Source of the DNA: Eopsaltria australis
Taxonomy: Eukaryota > Chordata > Aves > Passeriformes > Petroicidae
Length of the DNA: 64,000 nucleotides
NCBI GenBank assembly: GCA_034509425.1
Contig: JAVTVJ010000011.1
Coordinates: 1,240,001 to 1,304,000, forward strand
Direction of reading: 5' to 3'
Positions 1-12,846 of this stretch are shown in pieces. A program made the translations under genes and the position numbers. The notes below the pieces were generated by a model. The model was not told where the DNA came from. It did not search any database and saw only the letters and a list, made by a program, of their open reading frames with translations. Position 1 is the first letter of the stretch, and each line of letters starts with the position of its first letter.

Positions 1-904
1 ATATGGTTCATAAATAGGACTTTAGCTTAACTGCTACACACCATATTGTATATATGTATGAAAATTTGAGAAAATAAATTTATCTTTAATCTTCTACTTT
101 TTTTTTTCTTAAAAAGCTGATTAAGTACTACATTCATTATGAAATTTAGACAGCAAAATTCTATAGCATTTAGAGTTGATGGATTTTGCAACAGTTTTGC
201 CACTGAAATCGAGCCACATAGTTGATGAAAATTAAAATATTTTTTGTTCTTATTACTATTTTATTTGAATAAGAATCAGTTAAGCCACTCCCAATTTCTT
301 GCACTTTTTAAAAATCTCCCATAATTTTTGAAGCTTGAGGAAGGAATTCACGTTCTGGAGTCTGAGTAGTTTTTTCTCCTTGAGGAAGTTCCTTTGTTTA
401 AGAGGTTTTCTTATGTCACACTTCTGCAAATTAATGCAGTGACTTTAACATTTATCCTGTATCCCTTCCTCACTGAAGTCATATTCTTGAATTTAATCAC
501 TTTTCTTGATCTGCTCCTCATTCCACTGTAATTCTCTGGCTTATCTCCTCTGAACTTTCTGAATTAGCCTGAGCAAAACCGAGTGGAACAATATAGAACA
601 CCACGTAGGAGGTTCAAGTTCATGTAGTGTGTGTGCAGTTTGATAGCAGCTGTTTTGGAGGACATGTGATACGTTTTCATGCCTTACCATCTGATATATT
701 TATTTTCTTTAGTTATAGCATCTGGGGATTTGATTACTCCAAGCAAGGAGTACAGTAATGGAAAGTGTATAGAAAGTAATGAAATCGATAATAACTGGAG
801 ATACTGGATACAGGAGAATTAGTTCATGTGAAGTGACAGAGCAGCAAGGAGGGTACACAGCAAGCTCACTACTATGGACCTTAGGAGTGCAGATATGTGT
901 GCTT
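1..904. other. Intergenic, AT-rich, no gene seen
   Basis: No long open frame, RNA gene or clear repeat is visible. Some of the DNA just left of position 905 may be a more decayed extension of the CR1 copy that follows, but I cannot align it by eye. Confidence 0.6.
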
Positions 905-1517
905 TCAGTCCAGAAAACCAACCATAGCCTGGCTGCATCAAAAGCAGTGTGGCTAGAGGGTTGAAGGAGGTGATTCTGCCTCTCCACTCTGCTCTGGTGA
1001 GAACCCAGCTGGAGTTCTGTGCTCAGCTCTGGAGGTCCCAACATAAGGAGGACGCGGACCTGTTGAAGTGAATGTAGAGGAGGCCATGAAGATGATCAGA
1101 GGGCTGAAACACCTCTCCTATGGGGAAAGCCTGGGAAGCTGGGGTTGTTCAACCAGGAGAAGAGAAGGCTCCAGGGAGATCTTCTAGCAAATTCCAGTCC
1201 CTAAAGGGAGCCTACATGAAAGCTGGAGAGGGACAATTTATACAGGCATGCAGTGAAAGTGGAATAGCTTTAAACTGAAAGAGGGTAGTTTTAGATTAGA
1301 TATAAGGAAGAAAGTCTTTACTGTGAGAGTGGTCAGGCACTGGAACAGGTTTTCCAGAGGAGTTGTGAATGCTCCATCCCTGGAAGTGTTCAAGGCCAGG
1401 CCAGATGAAATTCCAAGCAATTTGGTCTAGTGGACAGTGTCCCTGCCTGAGTCAGGAGGGTTAGAGCTAGATGATGCACAACTGGGATATGGCTATTCCA
1501 TGACTGTGATTCTTTGA
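905..1517 (+). mobile_element. CR1 LINE 3' end, sense strand
   Basis: This is a 5'-truncated, decayed copy of the avian non-LTR retrotransposon CR1. It contains the typical stretch 'ggctgcatcaaaagcagtgt' near 930, then the end of the reverse-transcriptase ORF, then the 3' region with 'ggttgttcaaccaggagaag', 'ggcactggaacaggttttcc' and 'ctagtggacagtgtccctgc'. It finishes in a degenerate form of the CR1 terminal repeat ('actgtgattctttga'), so the plus strand is sense. Truncation at the 5' end is normal for CR1. It has scattered substitutions and no open ORF2, so it is an old dead copy. Its left edge is uncertain by tens of bases. Confidence 0.9.
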
Positions 1518-2389
1518 CCTTCTATTAATTGAAAGACAATTTTTTAAATTAGTAATAAGTGGTTTATGGAAGGAGCTTTTCTATCCTTTTCAAATTATAT
1601 CACAAAGTTCTGTGATAACTCACAGTGCATCAGACTTCATCCCAATGGTACAGGGATGGAAGAAGTAAACCTCAGGCTGTATTTACTTTCTTTGTTTCAT
1701 GTGGGGATCCTCTGAAGCTGGGTTTGAGTGCCTTTGGTTTGGTGGAGCTGCTTATTTGTACCTCAGAAGCCTTCACTGGTATTCATAAGCTTCAGAGGGA
1801 AAGTAGTTACCATTCTTTCTCCCAAACAAAGATCTGAAGAAACTGAAACAGTATATTTCTACATGAATTGTGTGTCCTATTTAAAAAATTATTATCTTTT
1901 CCATAGTTTCATTAGGGTTTTTGTTTTTTAACTTTGCTAGAATTCATTTTGACTTCTATTTGATGAATCTGATGTTTTCATATTTACAAATTCTGTGTTA
2001 CTATTCACGGCCTGAGGCCTTTAGTTCTGCTGTTCTCTCATATTACTGCAGTTTTCTGAGTTTTACCATTGATTGCAACCATAACAACATTATGAATGCC
2101 TAACACCTTACCCATGAATTTTTAAACCCTTCAAACTTTTAAAAATGTTATTGTTTCTAATCAGAACATTGTCTTTTGAATCATTTAGTCTTTATTGTTT
2201 CCAGGAGCTGCTTTAATCCACTGAATTCTTCTTTAAATGAAAGACTGCTTAGAGTAATTCCTTTTCTTTCTACTACTTTTATGGAATGTTACTAATTAAA
2301 TGAGTTTAAAATTTAAATTATAAGTTCAACTAATAAATTAGTTCAAATTAAGAAAAAAAAATACCCTCTGGAGGAAAATATAATCTTTA
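1518..2389. other. Intergenic, no gene seen
   Basis: AT-rich DNA with short chance reading frames only. No repeat family is recognised. Confidence 0.55.
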
Positions 2390-2418
2390 GAGGTGTTTCC
2401 ATAAAACAAGAACACCTC
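2390..2418. repeat. Short inverted repeat, 8 bp arms
   Basis: GAGGTGTT at 2390-2397 is matched by AACACCTC at 2411-2418, leaving a 13 nt loop. It lies at the 3' edge of the minus-strand exon-like block described next. It may be chance. Confidence 0.4.
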
Positions 2419-3075
2419 AGTCATGCTTTATTCTCTTTTGCACAGGATCTGACCAAAGGGAAGATGCAAAAGAAAAAACACTGTAATATTTTCTTATCTT
2501 CTTAAAATCCTTGTATATCTGGACTATCTTCCCCCAAGAATGGCAGGGAATAATTCCCTTCATAGTGCGTAAAGGGAAACAGACAATAACAATCATGTCA
2601 TAAAGCTCATTTGCATCTCCCACTGCAAAACACTCAAGAACCAAGACATGAGATGAGTTCTTGCACTGCCTAAGAGACAGGATGGCAGGAGCAGCTGTGT
2701 TTGCCACAGGAGCTCCTGCACAATGCTGGACAATCTCTACTGCAGATCCCTAAAAGTGAATAAAACAAGCAGGTATTTAGTCAGCTACTACTTCTTGCCA
2801 TAACTTTCTGCCATACTGATAGGTTTGCTGCCCAATGAGCCATTGTTTAACGACATTTTTAATAAACATTTTGTTCTTGACATCTCCATAAAACATTGAT
2901 TGTCTATAGACATGAAGACCTCCCTGCGAATCATATAGCTCTGTGCTCCCCACAGTAAAAGGGATTGTGCCTTAGGCCTTGGAGAATGTAGCATCTCAAT
3001 TTCTACACTGCCGGCAGTATTGTATTCCCACAGGGCAACAGTGGGACTGACTTTTGCAGTGATGAGGTTCATCAT
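2417..3075 (-). other. Exon-like or decayed coding block, unidentified
   Basis: Two open stretches follow each other on the minus strand. The first (3075-2788, 95 codons) is separated by about 40 bases from the second, which runs open from about 2750 to the stop at 2417. The second begins directly after a sequence that resembles a 3' splice site: a T-rich run ending 'attcacttttag', then GGATCTGCAG. AATAAA sits at the very end of the frame, overlapping its last codons. Upstream of 3075 a further short frame encodes a QQQQ run. The gap between the two stretches is too short for an intron and holds stop codons. If coding at all, this is therefore a pseudogene or unspliced remnant. I do not recognise the protein. 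Frames of this length also arise by chance in this window. Confidence 0.2.
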
Positions 3076-6000
3076 CCGTCTTTAGTCCACCCAAGAAATC
3101 GCTGAAACACTGGAGCCGAGCTTGGCTGTTTGTATATTGGCGTATTGTTGCTATGCTGCTGTTGCTGCAGTAAGATGGTTTATATTTCCTTTTTTGAGAA
3201 GCGGCAGAAACGACTTCCCCGCTAACCCCCCCTCTCTGTTTCCAACAGATGGAACAACAGTCCTCCTGTTCTCAGTAGGAGATATGGGAATTAGTAGAAG
3301 TCATCTAGCTAGTCATCGGGGAATGTGCTGCTGATACTTGAACTAGAGCATCAATATTTTTTGCTGTAGTTTGTAACTAGCAATCCTTTTGCCAGCAGCT
3401 GTTTTGTGTTTGTTGCTGAAATTTTAAATTCCTTCCATCCGCTCAGTTTCCTTTAGCAGCAGTAGAAGCTTTCACGGGTTCCTGAGAAGCCTGTCAGCTC
3501 CTTGCAGATCTGATAAACTTTTCATTGGTGTCCTGGAGATTTCACCTTCACTGGTGCACGGGCATGTTCTAGAGGATGAAATAATGCACAGTCTCATGAT
3601 TGAAAATATTGAATTCTACATGGTGCAATTTTTAATATCTAAATAGAATTTGAAAAGAAAAGACAGTATTTTCACTGGGCACGTGCAGGTAATCTAATGC
3701 TTTGAACCTGTAAGCACATGAAAAAGGTGTTGTCCCATTGAATTTCCTTCCTGGTTAAATTCATTCCATTTGTGACAGGCAGGTTTTTATTTGAGCATAA
3801 TATAGAGCCATGACAAAAATTAAGTAATTTTGATGGGTTAATTTTTTTTTCTGCTTTAGGTTTGTGACTTCCAAGCAATTCTGAACATGATATATTGTTG
3901 CAGCCATTTCAGTGGAAGTTAAAAGAATTTAATGCCCTCATTTGTTCTCCAAGAATTTGGATTTTATGTGATGTGAGATCTGTAATGATGCTATGCATTA
4001 AAATGAAAGTACAAGGAGATTCCTTGGGATGCAATTCCTTTACAGCTCACTGCCTCTCATTGATTTGAAAGGCTGCTTCACACATTATAAATGGATTTCG
4101 ACCATAGCAACATTGCATTCTCTGCCTCTGAAAGCTGGATTGCCTATGCAGTGGCAGCTTTGTGGCTTGCCAGAATGACTGACCTTGGGTGTGAATATAT
4201 ATGTCAACTTATTACAAGATGATAACATGCATAGTGAAATAGCAGAAGCTAAGAAATCCTTTGACTGATAAAGGACAGAGATTAACTCAGCTGTTCTTAA
4301 TGATCCATCCCCAGAGGAATGGTAAAAGAGAGAGGACTGACTGACCACTGAGGGGAAGGAGATCAGGACTATTATTTTATGTGGGTACCTCTTTAGCTAT
4401 CATTCATTGATAATCCACAGTAGGACTCCTCTTATGAAATGCTGTGAAAACATAGACTTTTCATCAAATATGTGCATCTCGCTTGTCTACATTGGTAATA
4501 GTATAAACATTGCATGGGGGCAGGAAAAAACCACAGAAACAAACAATTTCATAATCTACAAAAGAGATTCAAAATATCTTGGCAGTGACCAGCTTGTCTT
4601 TTATTGCCTCTGTTGTCCTTGCCAGCATTTAAATTAAGCTGGACTAGAATCAAATCAGTTCTATCACTACCCTGCTCTAACCTTTGGTTAAGCTGATAAT
4701 TTTCAACTTGTTAAAGTGTTTAATCTGTATCAAAAATGCATCACACTAAACTTCTTGGCACATTTTTGTGACTGGTGAATAGGACCCTATTTTCTTGCAT
4801 GTTTACAGAATAATAATTCCATGGTCTCTTTATGAGATACTTGATGCTGTCAGTTGCTTAATGTGGAGATGCAAAACACTTTTTCTCCTCCTGAGAAATG
4901 TGATTTATTAGATCTGTATCCAAACAGAATGCCTTTTCAATGGTGCCAAACATGCATCATTCAAGAGAAGCATTCATGAGAGATCTTCACCACTACAGTC
5001 CAGCTGTATGAGTCTACTGTCTGTGACTCATGATTCAATTCCAGCACCTCCCTCTAGATAGATGAAAGAAATGTCTGCATGTGTTTAGTCCTCTTGCTCA
5101 GTGTTGTCACTGGTGACATATTTGTCAGTACCTCATGGCCATAGTGAATCACTGAATAATGGCCAAAGGCCAGAAAAGTTTTTAAGACTTTGCCCAGCTG
5201 TTTTTCCTACTTTATGTGACATGCTCTAGTTTCATCCATGTCTTTAGAAATTTTTAAATTTATGAAAACAATTTTTTTATTGTTCTATTTTTAACTTCAG
5301 GTGAAAATCAACAAAAAATCTCACTTAACTGGCTGCAAAATAAAGTGAGCTTTCAGATATCCAATATACCAAATACCCAAATCTATAAATTAGGGAATCC
5401 AGTGAGTTATTTTTATTAGTGTCATACAATCACAATCACGTAACAGGTTATATGAAAAAAAAAATTAAAGAGACTATTGCATCCTACGAAAATACAGGAA
5501 AATGTTAAATAAGTTGAATTTTCTATTTTTTTCAGTAGTTTTTATTTGTGAAATTGAGTCATAGAGGAATATGTGATAGTTTTCCTTTTTTTGAAAGCTG
5601 TGCTGTGAGCTTATTCTTAACAAAAAAACTGGCTGGAGAGGAGATCTATTTTGGCTATTATGTGGTATTCAGTATTACCTGACCTCAAAACACCTTTTGG
5701 AGAGGAAAGAAAAAAAAAGAGAGGGATCATACTTCATACTAGACAGGCTTTGAAAAAAGGATTAAATCGAGCTTACAAGAGTGAAGAATTTGGAAAAATT
5801 ATCAAAGAAAGAGTTGCAAAATATAAAATGTCAGAAGTACCTGTCTATTCCCGTGCCTATAACTCCAGCTCTTTCCTTTGTTGCTATTTCATCTTTCCTG
5901 CAGCTTGCTTCTCAGAAGACAGATTGGAAGCAGATTTCAGCGTCTCTTCCTCTTCTCACTTCCCCAGTTCAGGTGTCCTTGTGCTCCTGCTTCCACACTT

Positions 6001-6605
6001 GATGCTGGGTTTGATGTATATTTGCTGAGGGCATCAAGGAACATCTTGAAAGCATTTACTGAAAATTTTCTGGGGAAAATTACTTCATTAAACTGTGGGC
6101 ATGATTTGAGGATAAACTTGACACCCTTTCATAAGGTTCTGCTGGTGGACTTTATAAAAAAACACCCTCCTAATCCATTTAACCATGATAAGAAAAGAAA
6201 GTAGTAAAGCAGTGAAGAAGATTCTACTTCTGCTCTGTAGATTGTATTTTTGCTGTGTGTTGTGTCTCTACCCAGCAGAAAAATGAATATTTTATCAAAT
6301 ACCATGATTTTTTTCTTGTAAACATTGCAATGACTATTTGTAAAAGAGACAATAAATCAAAGGCAAGCTTATCCAATTCATTATAGTGTCATGCCTTCAT
6401 TTTTATCATTGGGAAGGTGGATTTACATTCTTTTAAAATAAGTTTTCAGCTGTATAGCCAGCCTTTTTTTTGCCTTTTTAAAAACATTTAATTATTGATG
6501 TCTAAAATCCTTGCCACCTTGTTGTACAGAGCTGTTACCAAATTTTGGTGACTAGAATACATAGGAGAGAAGAATAGTGAGAAAAGAGACATTTGTGGTC
6601 CCAGA
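3076..6605. other. Intergenic, no gene or clear repeat
   Basis: AT-rich unique-looking DNA. The longest open frame is 125 codons (plus strand, about 5651-6028). It has no recognisable domain and its composition looks like noise. No RNA gene is seen. Confidence 0.55.
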
Positions 6606-6758
6606 TTTTTTTGTTTTGTTTTGGTGGGTTTTTGTTTTGGTTTGTTTTTTTTTCTGGGGATTATTGTTTGTTTGTTTGGGGTTTTTGTTTTGGTTTGGGT
6701 TCGTTGTTGCACTTGTTGGGGTTTTTCTTGTTGTTGTTGCTGTTGTTGGGGTTTTTTT
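6606..6758. repeat. T/G-rich low-complexity tract
   Basis: About 150 bp made almost only of T and G on the plus strand: TTTTG units, TTTG units, TTG units near 6730-6748 and runs of GGGG followed by T7. It reads as an imperfect, decayed microsatellite. Open frames across it on both strands, rich in F, G, V and C or in K, T and Q, are artefacts of this composition. Confidence 0.85.
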
Positions 6759-9700
6759 AAATTTTTTAAAAAATTTGTCTTTTATGCTGCTTCATACATT
6801 CTTCCAGCTAGAACTCCTTTTAAATAGGGATAGTTTAAAAGAAAGCCCTTTCAGCACTTTTTAACAGGAAAGTGAGGCTTTTGCTTCAAAAATACTTCAT
6901 CTTAAGTTGGTGTTTTGTATGTCCTTTTTTTTTCCTCCAGTGCAGATCCTTTTCTGTTTTCATCAATGTTTTATGAGAGAGGAGAGGAAAAAGACATGGA
7001 GCATAATTTTATCGACACCTTCACAGCTTGACAAGGAATACATATTAGAGAAAGCAGCGAAGAACTTGTTAGGTATGAAATAGCAATAAGACATGCAATT
7101 CTCTGCTCCACTCCTGTCAGTCTTGTCCAAGGATATTAAAAGAGTCTTCTTACCTGTATTATACAAAATTTATGCTTAAGAAATGAGGTATTCTATTGAA
7201 AATTTTCTGCCAATTTTTTCCCTGTACTTCCCTCACCATTACAGCTCCTCCCAGTGTGAAGCTGTTAGATGCCTTTACTCATATTGTGTTTGCATGAAAA
7301 TTACTTTTAGAGTTAAACTTTAGCAGTATTTCAAATCCAGTTCCATTTGTATTAACTCAATTTTGCTTAAAATGGTAATTCACAGAGTGAGGAGTTCTGA
7401 AGAGCCATCCACATGTGCTGCCCTGATGATGGTTTGAGATTATTAGGTTTCACTGAGCAAGGAGAAAGATGGCTGTGAGTGAAGAGCCCACAGAAAATTC
7501 TGAAACTTCAGTTATTTTTAAATCCAAATAGTACTTTTTACTGTGCCTTGGGTGTGAAGCTTTAAGTGAACAGGATATCTTTAAATACACTGAACTGAGC
7601 AGAATGTCACCTGCCAGAAATCTTTACATTTTTCTGAACAGAACAGGTCCCTACAGTGTAAATTTCAGCTTTGAATTTTCTTTTTTTGCCCTCAAATACT
7701 CCCCTTAGATTTTAAAGTATATATATATGCAACATACTGAAGAGATAAGAAACACTGACAGTTTCCAAATACCTGACAATTTTTCAAAGAACATGTTTTT
7801 GAATTAACTATGGTCATAGAAGAGTTATGCAACTGTGCCTGTTCTTGGTAAGGAAAAGCTAGAAAAAAGAGAGGCTAATAAAGGTGATGTTCTTTGGTAA
7901 TATTTTGATGACAGGAAAGCTGTCCTTCATGATTGCCCAAGAAGAGATGGCAGGGCCTGACAGTGAGGTTAATAGGGCCCTGCAAGCAAGGAGCAGGCTG
8001 TGATAAATGATGGTTCCTTTCTCACAGTGGAAGGGCAGTCCGGAAGGCTTTGGGGAAGTGAATAGACACTGGAATAGAATAAAATATAATTTGAACAATC
8101 TTGTGATTTTTGGGGAAGGTTTGTTACATTTTGTGTTATTTTTCTTCAAAGTGTTTTTAGCACTTTTTCCTTCCAACTGTACCTCAATTAGACAAATAAT
8201 CTTTGCTCCTCTTAGTTAAAAAAACTACATAAGAATACTTATAGGGTTACTCAGGAAAACAGCCCACCATTATGTTTCAAATAATTTCTTCTTTTTTTAG
8301 TTTGTAGAGAAGGATGGAGAAACTTCAGTTTTAATTAAAAATCAAGCAAAACCTCATGCAATCCAGATATAAATGTGTACTGGATAAAGTTCAAGAAGTA
8401 TTTAGAGATTTATGCATTTCATTATTTTCAGTAATGTTTCTTTTTACACAGTTGCTGGTTTTTAGTGTGGTTGACATCTCCATACAATTGATTCTGCAAT
8501 GCTGATATTGAAAAACAAACCTGACATGAAGTTCTTCTTACTAATTCAAGATAACATTTTAAAGAGAAAATTATTGAAAATTTTCTGTGTTTTTTTCATT
8601 TAGTTTGCATTCAAAACAAGCTAGCAGTCACCACACACAGAGTAACTTAGAAGAGCTGGCTGGGGCTGTCATCCCTACAGAAAATATATGAAGAAATGAG
8701 GAATAAAATGAATGAGCAGAATAACTGAATTTGTGTTAGTTTTATCAAGGAAGTATGAATTTGAATAATGACATTCCAGTCACTTCAGCTGCCTTGTTTA
8801 TATACAGTTATGCACCAAGCTTCCCCTGAAATAAATGAGGCTTTAGTTTTTCTTGCTAGCTACATTAATTATGCTGCTTTTATGCTTTTAACTAATGTGG
8901 CTGTTCCTGTATCAGGTAATACACATCTGTGTTTTAAACCAGTATTCACAAATACCTTCATTAGGTGAGCACTTTATAATCATTAATAATGAGACCCACC
9001 ATGGTAATTTATTAGGAGATACCCTGTCACGAGGTTCACTGGTTTCCCTGGTACAATCAGTAATTTTGAAAGCAAATATATTGGTTGTTTCCTAGCAAAC
9101 AAAAGGAAATTGTGGTACATTCAGTTGAAAATGTAGTATGAAGTTGAAAATGTAATGTGTAGATGTAGATTTACTTTTGCTCATATATGTAAAGTACCAA
9201 ATTTCTCCAGAAGTCTTTGGGAATATGTTTCTGATGTGCTCACCCATCTTTTAAGTTGCAAAGATGAACTGGGAATTTTTCCTTCTTTGTCATCACTCAA
9301 GACAAATCTCTTCTTTCCCTGTTGCAAACAGATTGAGATGAAAATTATTATGAGAGTTTTTCCTGTCTGCAATTGTTAATTTTATTATTCAATTTGTATT
9401 TCAAAAAAACTAACCTTAATTTCCTCTGAGAATAAATCAGGAGTAGAACTATCTAGAATGGAGTTAGGAAATGTTTGGAAATTTTAAATTTTATTTTGGT
9501 CTGAAGGTGTTTGAGTGGAGATCTGTAGATCCAGTTCTGTCATCCATAGTTTGAGAAGAAGGTCACCCTACTACAAAGGTCTCCAGTACCTATCACTCCA
9601 GTTGGATCCAAAGAAGACTGTCAGATGGGAAATTTCAGGACTTGAGTACTGCAACCAGATGTACTAGATGAACACCTTGGAATAAGGAAAGCCAAAGCAT

Positions 9701-11998
9701 TGATTCCCCAGGCTTAGACAGTTATCCAAAACACATGACAGAATTTTGCTTGAAATACTGTTTGGATCTTGTAACACTGAATTTTGCCAACATGGTTTCA
9801 CATAATTTCTGACTAAACCTAGTCCATAATGGCAAATATAAAGTGTTTGGCAGGCTTTTCTCCTGGAAAACATTTCAGTTTGACACCTGACTGTAGCCAT
9901 TTGTGCTCACAGTTAGATGCACCATAAACCTGATTGTGGATACAACATTATATGAATAGATCTAAATGTTCATGTGTACTGTTAAACAATATTATGTGAC
10001 TATGAGACAAGAAAAAAGTCTCTCTTTTCCAATAAGCAGAGTTATTATTTAACTCAAATTATATACTTCAGATATAAATGCCATTTAAAGGAAGCGTGAC
10101 TCCATCGGTTTTGCTTTAAAAAATCATGGTGGCACAGTCCACCCTAAAAGCTATAACTTGTTTGTTTGTTATGTATTCAGTGAAATATACAGATTATAAC
10201 CACTGAAGTGGGTTATGACTGTTTATGTGAAGAAGCAGACTGTAAATAGCATTTTCAAACTCAGACTGAACACTGATCTCAACATAAGTTCTAAAGCACT
10301 TCTTGCAGACATATTTTGTTTATCTGCTGTCACTGGTATCATGCCTTAGGTACAAGAGAAATTTACCTTCTGAAGAATATGGATAGTCTACAGAAATAAA
10401 AGTTCTTGCTAAACCCCTTCTCCAAGGACTTTTATTAAACATGACAAGAATCTAGAATAAGTTAGAATCCTTTCAAGTAATGGACATGGGACATAAAGCA
10501 CAATTTTAGAACAACATATTTTCAGTTTCTTCATTCGTATGTTATTTTTTTGAGGTTACTCATATGATACTTATTCTCAGCCATACTGGAAACCTCTCTA
10601 TATCTTTCTAAACAGCTGCTTCATTGGGAAGGCTATGATCCATTATGCCTCTTGAAGGAACATTTCCTAAATTAATAGGGATTATGAAGAAAGGAAATAA
10701 AAATACCTCTGAAATGAAGTAAAAGGTCAGAATTTTTTTGAGACCAAATTTCGAAGCATACTCTTTTATAGGAGGCTTGGCTTAATTCCCTCCTTATTCA
10801 TAGAGTATCTTAAGTGTTGCAAAATCTGATTACTGCTACTAACTTTTCTTTCTATATATGCATATACATCCCAAAAGGTTCTCTTTCTTTCCTTTTCACT
10901 TTCCTCCTTTCAGATCAACATTTATTCATCAAAAAATTTGGTATCTATGTCCATTTAGGTGATGATGCATTTCCGAACTGCATAATTAATCCAGGGATTC
11001 TTAAAGTGGAAATGTTCTTTGTTCACAAAAAAACATTTCCTGGAGAAAGAAGTCTTCTTTCTGATTTTGTTGTTAGGCTTTATCACTGTTTTTTTTTCCC
11101 CAATGTATCCTTTGATAATATTATGTTTGCTAAAGGATAACAATCTAGATCTATGTCTTCAAATGTAAAAAGGTGATTTTCCAGGACAGCACTTAAACTG
11201 TATTCCAGAAACCAATTTACAGAAATGATCAACAATGGTTTGTTTTGATTTTTTTCCCCATAGCTGGGAAGTTGACTACAAATATCCATGCTTGAATTTT
11301 TCAACAGTCTATTCTAATAGTGGTCACTGGAGTGTTATTCAACAGTAAAGGATTTCAATACCATTTGTGATTCCTTCTCCTTTTCCAACCCTTGACCTGA
11401 GTTTATTGGTCTTCACATCACAGTTTGAATCTAAATATCTATTTAATAAGTACAATACACAAAAGCAATAAACCTCACTCTTGGAAAGAAATTGTCTTAC
11501 TCTAGCAGTGATTAAATCAAATCCCAAGCTCTCTGTGCTCAAAATTAAGGATGAATAAGATTGTCCAGCTTCTCCATACAAGCTGTTTTCTGAATTTCTA
11601 AGTTACTGGTGAGTGCTATTTGCTCCAATATTTACAAGCCAACCTAATAAAATTACTAGATATTTCATGTCAGGAAATAGGAAACAATTTTCCTCTGGGC
11701 AGATGGGAGGAGATCATTAGGGAAGTGACTGCATTCGCTTCTGGATAACCTACTCTGCACTTCAGCAATTCAGTGTATCATTGGCAATCTTCTTATCCCC
11801 TACTCTCTTGCTGATACCTTGAGACATATGGTCCTTTGTATAGAATTCTTAAATGTGTTATATTTTACAGGTGTCTCACATGTTTACTGTACAGAAGATA
11901 ATAGTGCAGATGTTCTGGAGAACGTTATTGAGTTCAGTCCCTATTGAATTGTTTCCCACAGTTGCCAGAGACTGGATCTGGTGGCTGGTGCAGTCTTT
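6759..11998. other. Intergenic, no gene seen
   Basis: 5.2 kb of AT-rich DNA with short frames only (up to about 108 codons). One small tandem duplication is listed separately at 9123-9154. No repeat family is recognised by eye. Confidence 0.55.
9123..9154. repeat. Direct repeat of 13 bp, period 19
   Basis: The string 'agttgaaaatgta' occurs at 9123-9135 and again at 9142-9154. It is probably a small replication-slippage duplication. Confidence 0.7.
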
Positions 11999-12637
11999 TC
12001 AAGCCCTGAGTTTAATGTCTTGAGGCATTAAGGAATTTGGACATAGAAAATAAGAATAGCTGGGTACAGGTTCTGCCTGTGCAACATTAAGATTATAAAA
12101 ATGAAATTTTAACAGACCTTTATATCTCACTGAATGTGAACTTTGATAACATTTATAACTGCAAGGTTTTGATCCTGCATCCCTTGAATGCAGTGTTGCG
12201 GCCTTTTCATGCTGAGATTTCAAAATATTTTTCAAAGTAAAAGAACTTAATTTTGTAAGTTTTGGTTCTTCTGCAAACATTTTAGCTTGTGGAACAAAAT
12301 AACGAGCATTTTTAGCCTCCAGCAATCTAAACATTTTAAACATAACATGTCTGATACGAAGATACGAAGCATGTCTGTGATTGTTCTGGACATTTCTTAT
12401 ATACAACAAAATCAGTAAAAGCTGAGGTAAAAAGAGAGCCTTAGGGCACTGAATAGGAATGTTTAGATTGCAAGGGATATTAGATAGCAGACAATGTTGG
12501 AATTCTGTACCTGTACTTTCCGGCGTGACATCGCAGGGATGACACTCTGCAGTAGTGCTTACAGGAATTGTCTGATAGTGTTTAAGAGTGTATAAACACA
12601 CTGGCAATACATAAGTATGACTGTGAGTGTTTAACAA
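11999..12637 (-). other. Longest open frame, 212 codons, function unknown
   Basis: This minus-strand frame has an ATG start at 12637 and a stop at 11999-12001. It is much longer than the other frames outside repeats. I do not recognise the predicted protein. It shows no signal peptide, no obvious domain and no repeats. A short hydrophobic stretch (ALFLPQLLLILLYI, about residues 67-80) could be one weak membrane segment. The middle is basic (KMFRLLEAKNARYF, then EEPKLTKLSS), and cysteines are scattered. It starts 210 bp downstream of the end of a minus-strand LTR (12847-13311), so an LTR-driven transcript would cross it. The sequence between LTR and ATG shows no tRNA primer-binding site, so it is not evidently retroviral. 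It contains an 8 bp tandem duplication (12353-12368). It could be a chance frame, a lineage-specific gene or part of a noncoding RNA. Confidence 0.25.
12346..12377. repeat. Nested short repeats inside the long frame
   Basis: GATACGAA is duplicated in tandem (12353-12360 and 12361-12368), and the pair is bracketed by CATGTCTG at 12346-12353 and 12370-12377. An 8 bp duplication would break an older reading frame, yet the minus-strand frame stays open through it. Confidence 0.7.
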
Positions 12638-12846
12638 TTGAGTGAAACATCTGGAATACCTTTTAACAAAGTCAGTATGGAGTTTTCTCTCCTTTCATTT
12701 AACTGTGAGATTTCTTCACTGGAATTAAAATAAAAGAATTTCAGCTTTGCAAGTTTTTCAGGAACTGCTCACATGCTTTAAACCTATTGAGATTTGTTGT
12801 AAGAAAAGGAGGAAGAAAATTGAAATCAGCTGTCAGTTTTGGCAAA

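Noticed and set aside
5651..6204. Overlapping plus-strand frames of 125, 108 and 73 codons
   Set aside because: No domain, three competing frames over the same DNA, and AT-rich codon use without pattern.
6577..6864. Plus-strand frame rich in F, V, G and C
   Set aside because: It is a translation of the T/G-rich low-complexity tract; the overlapping K/T/Q frame on the other strand has the same cause.
12637..12846. ERVK internal region after the minus-strand LTR
   Set aside because: The bases following the LTR end do not match a tRNA primer-binding site, and no gag-like sequence is recognisable, so the LTR is treated as solo.
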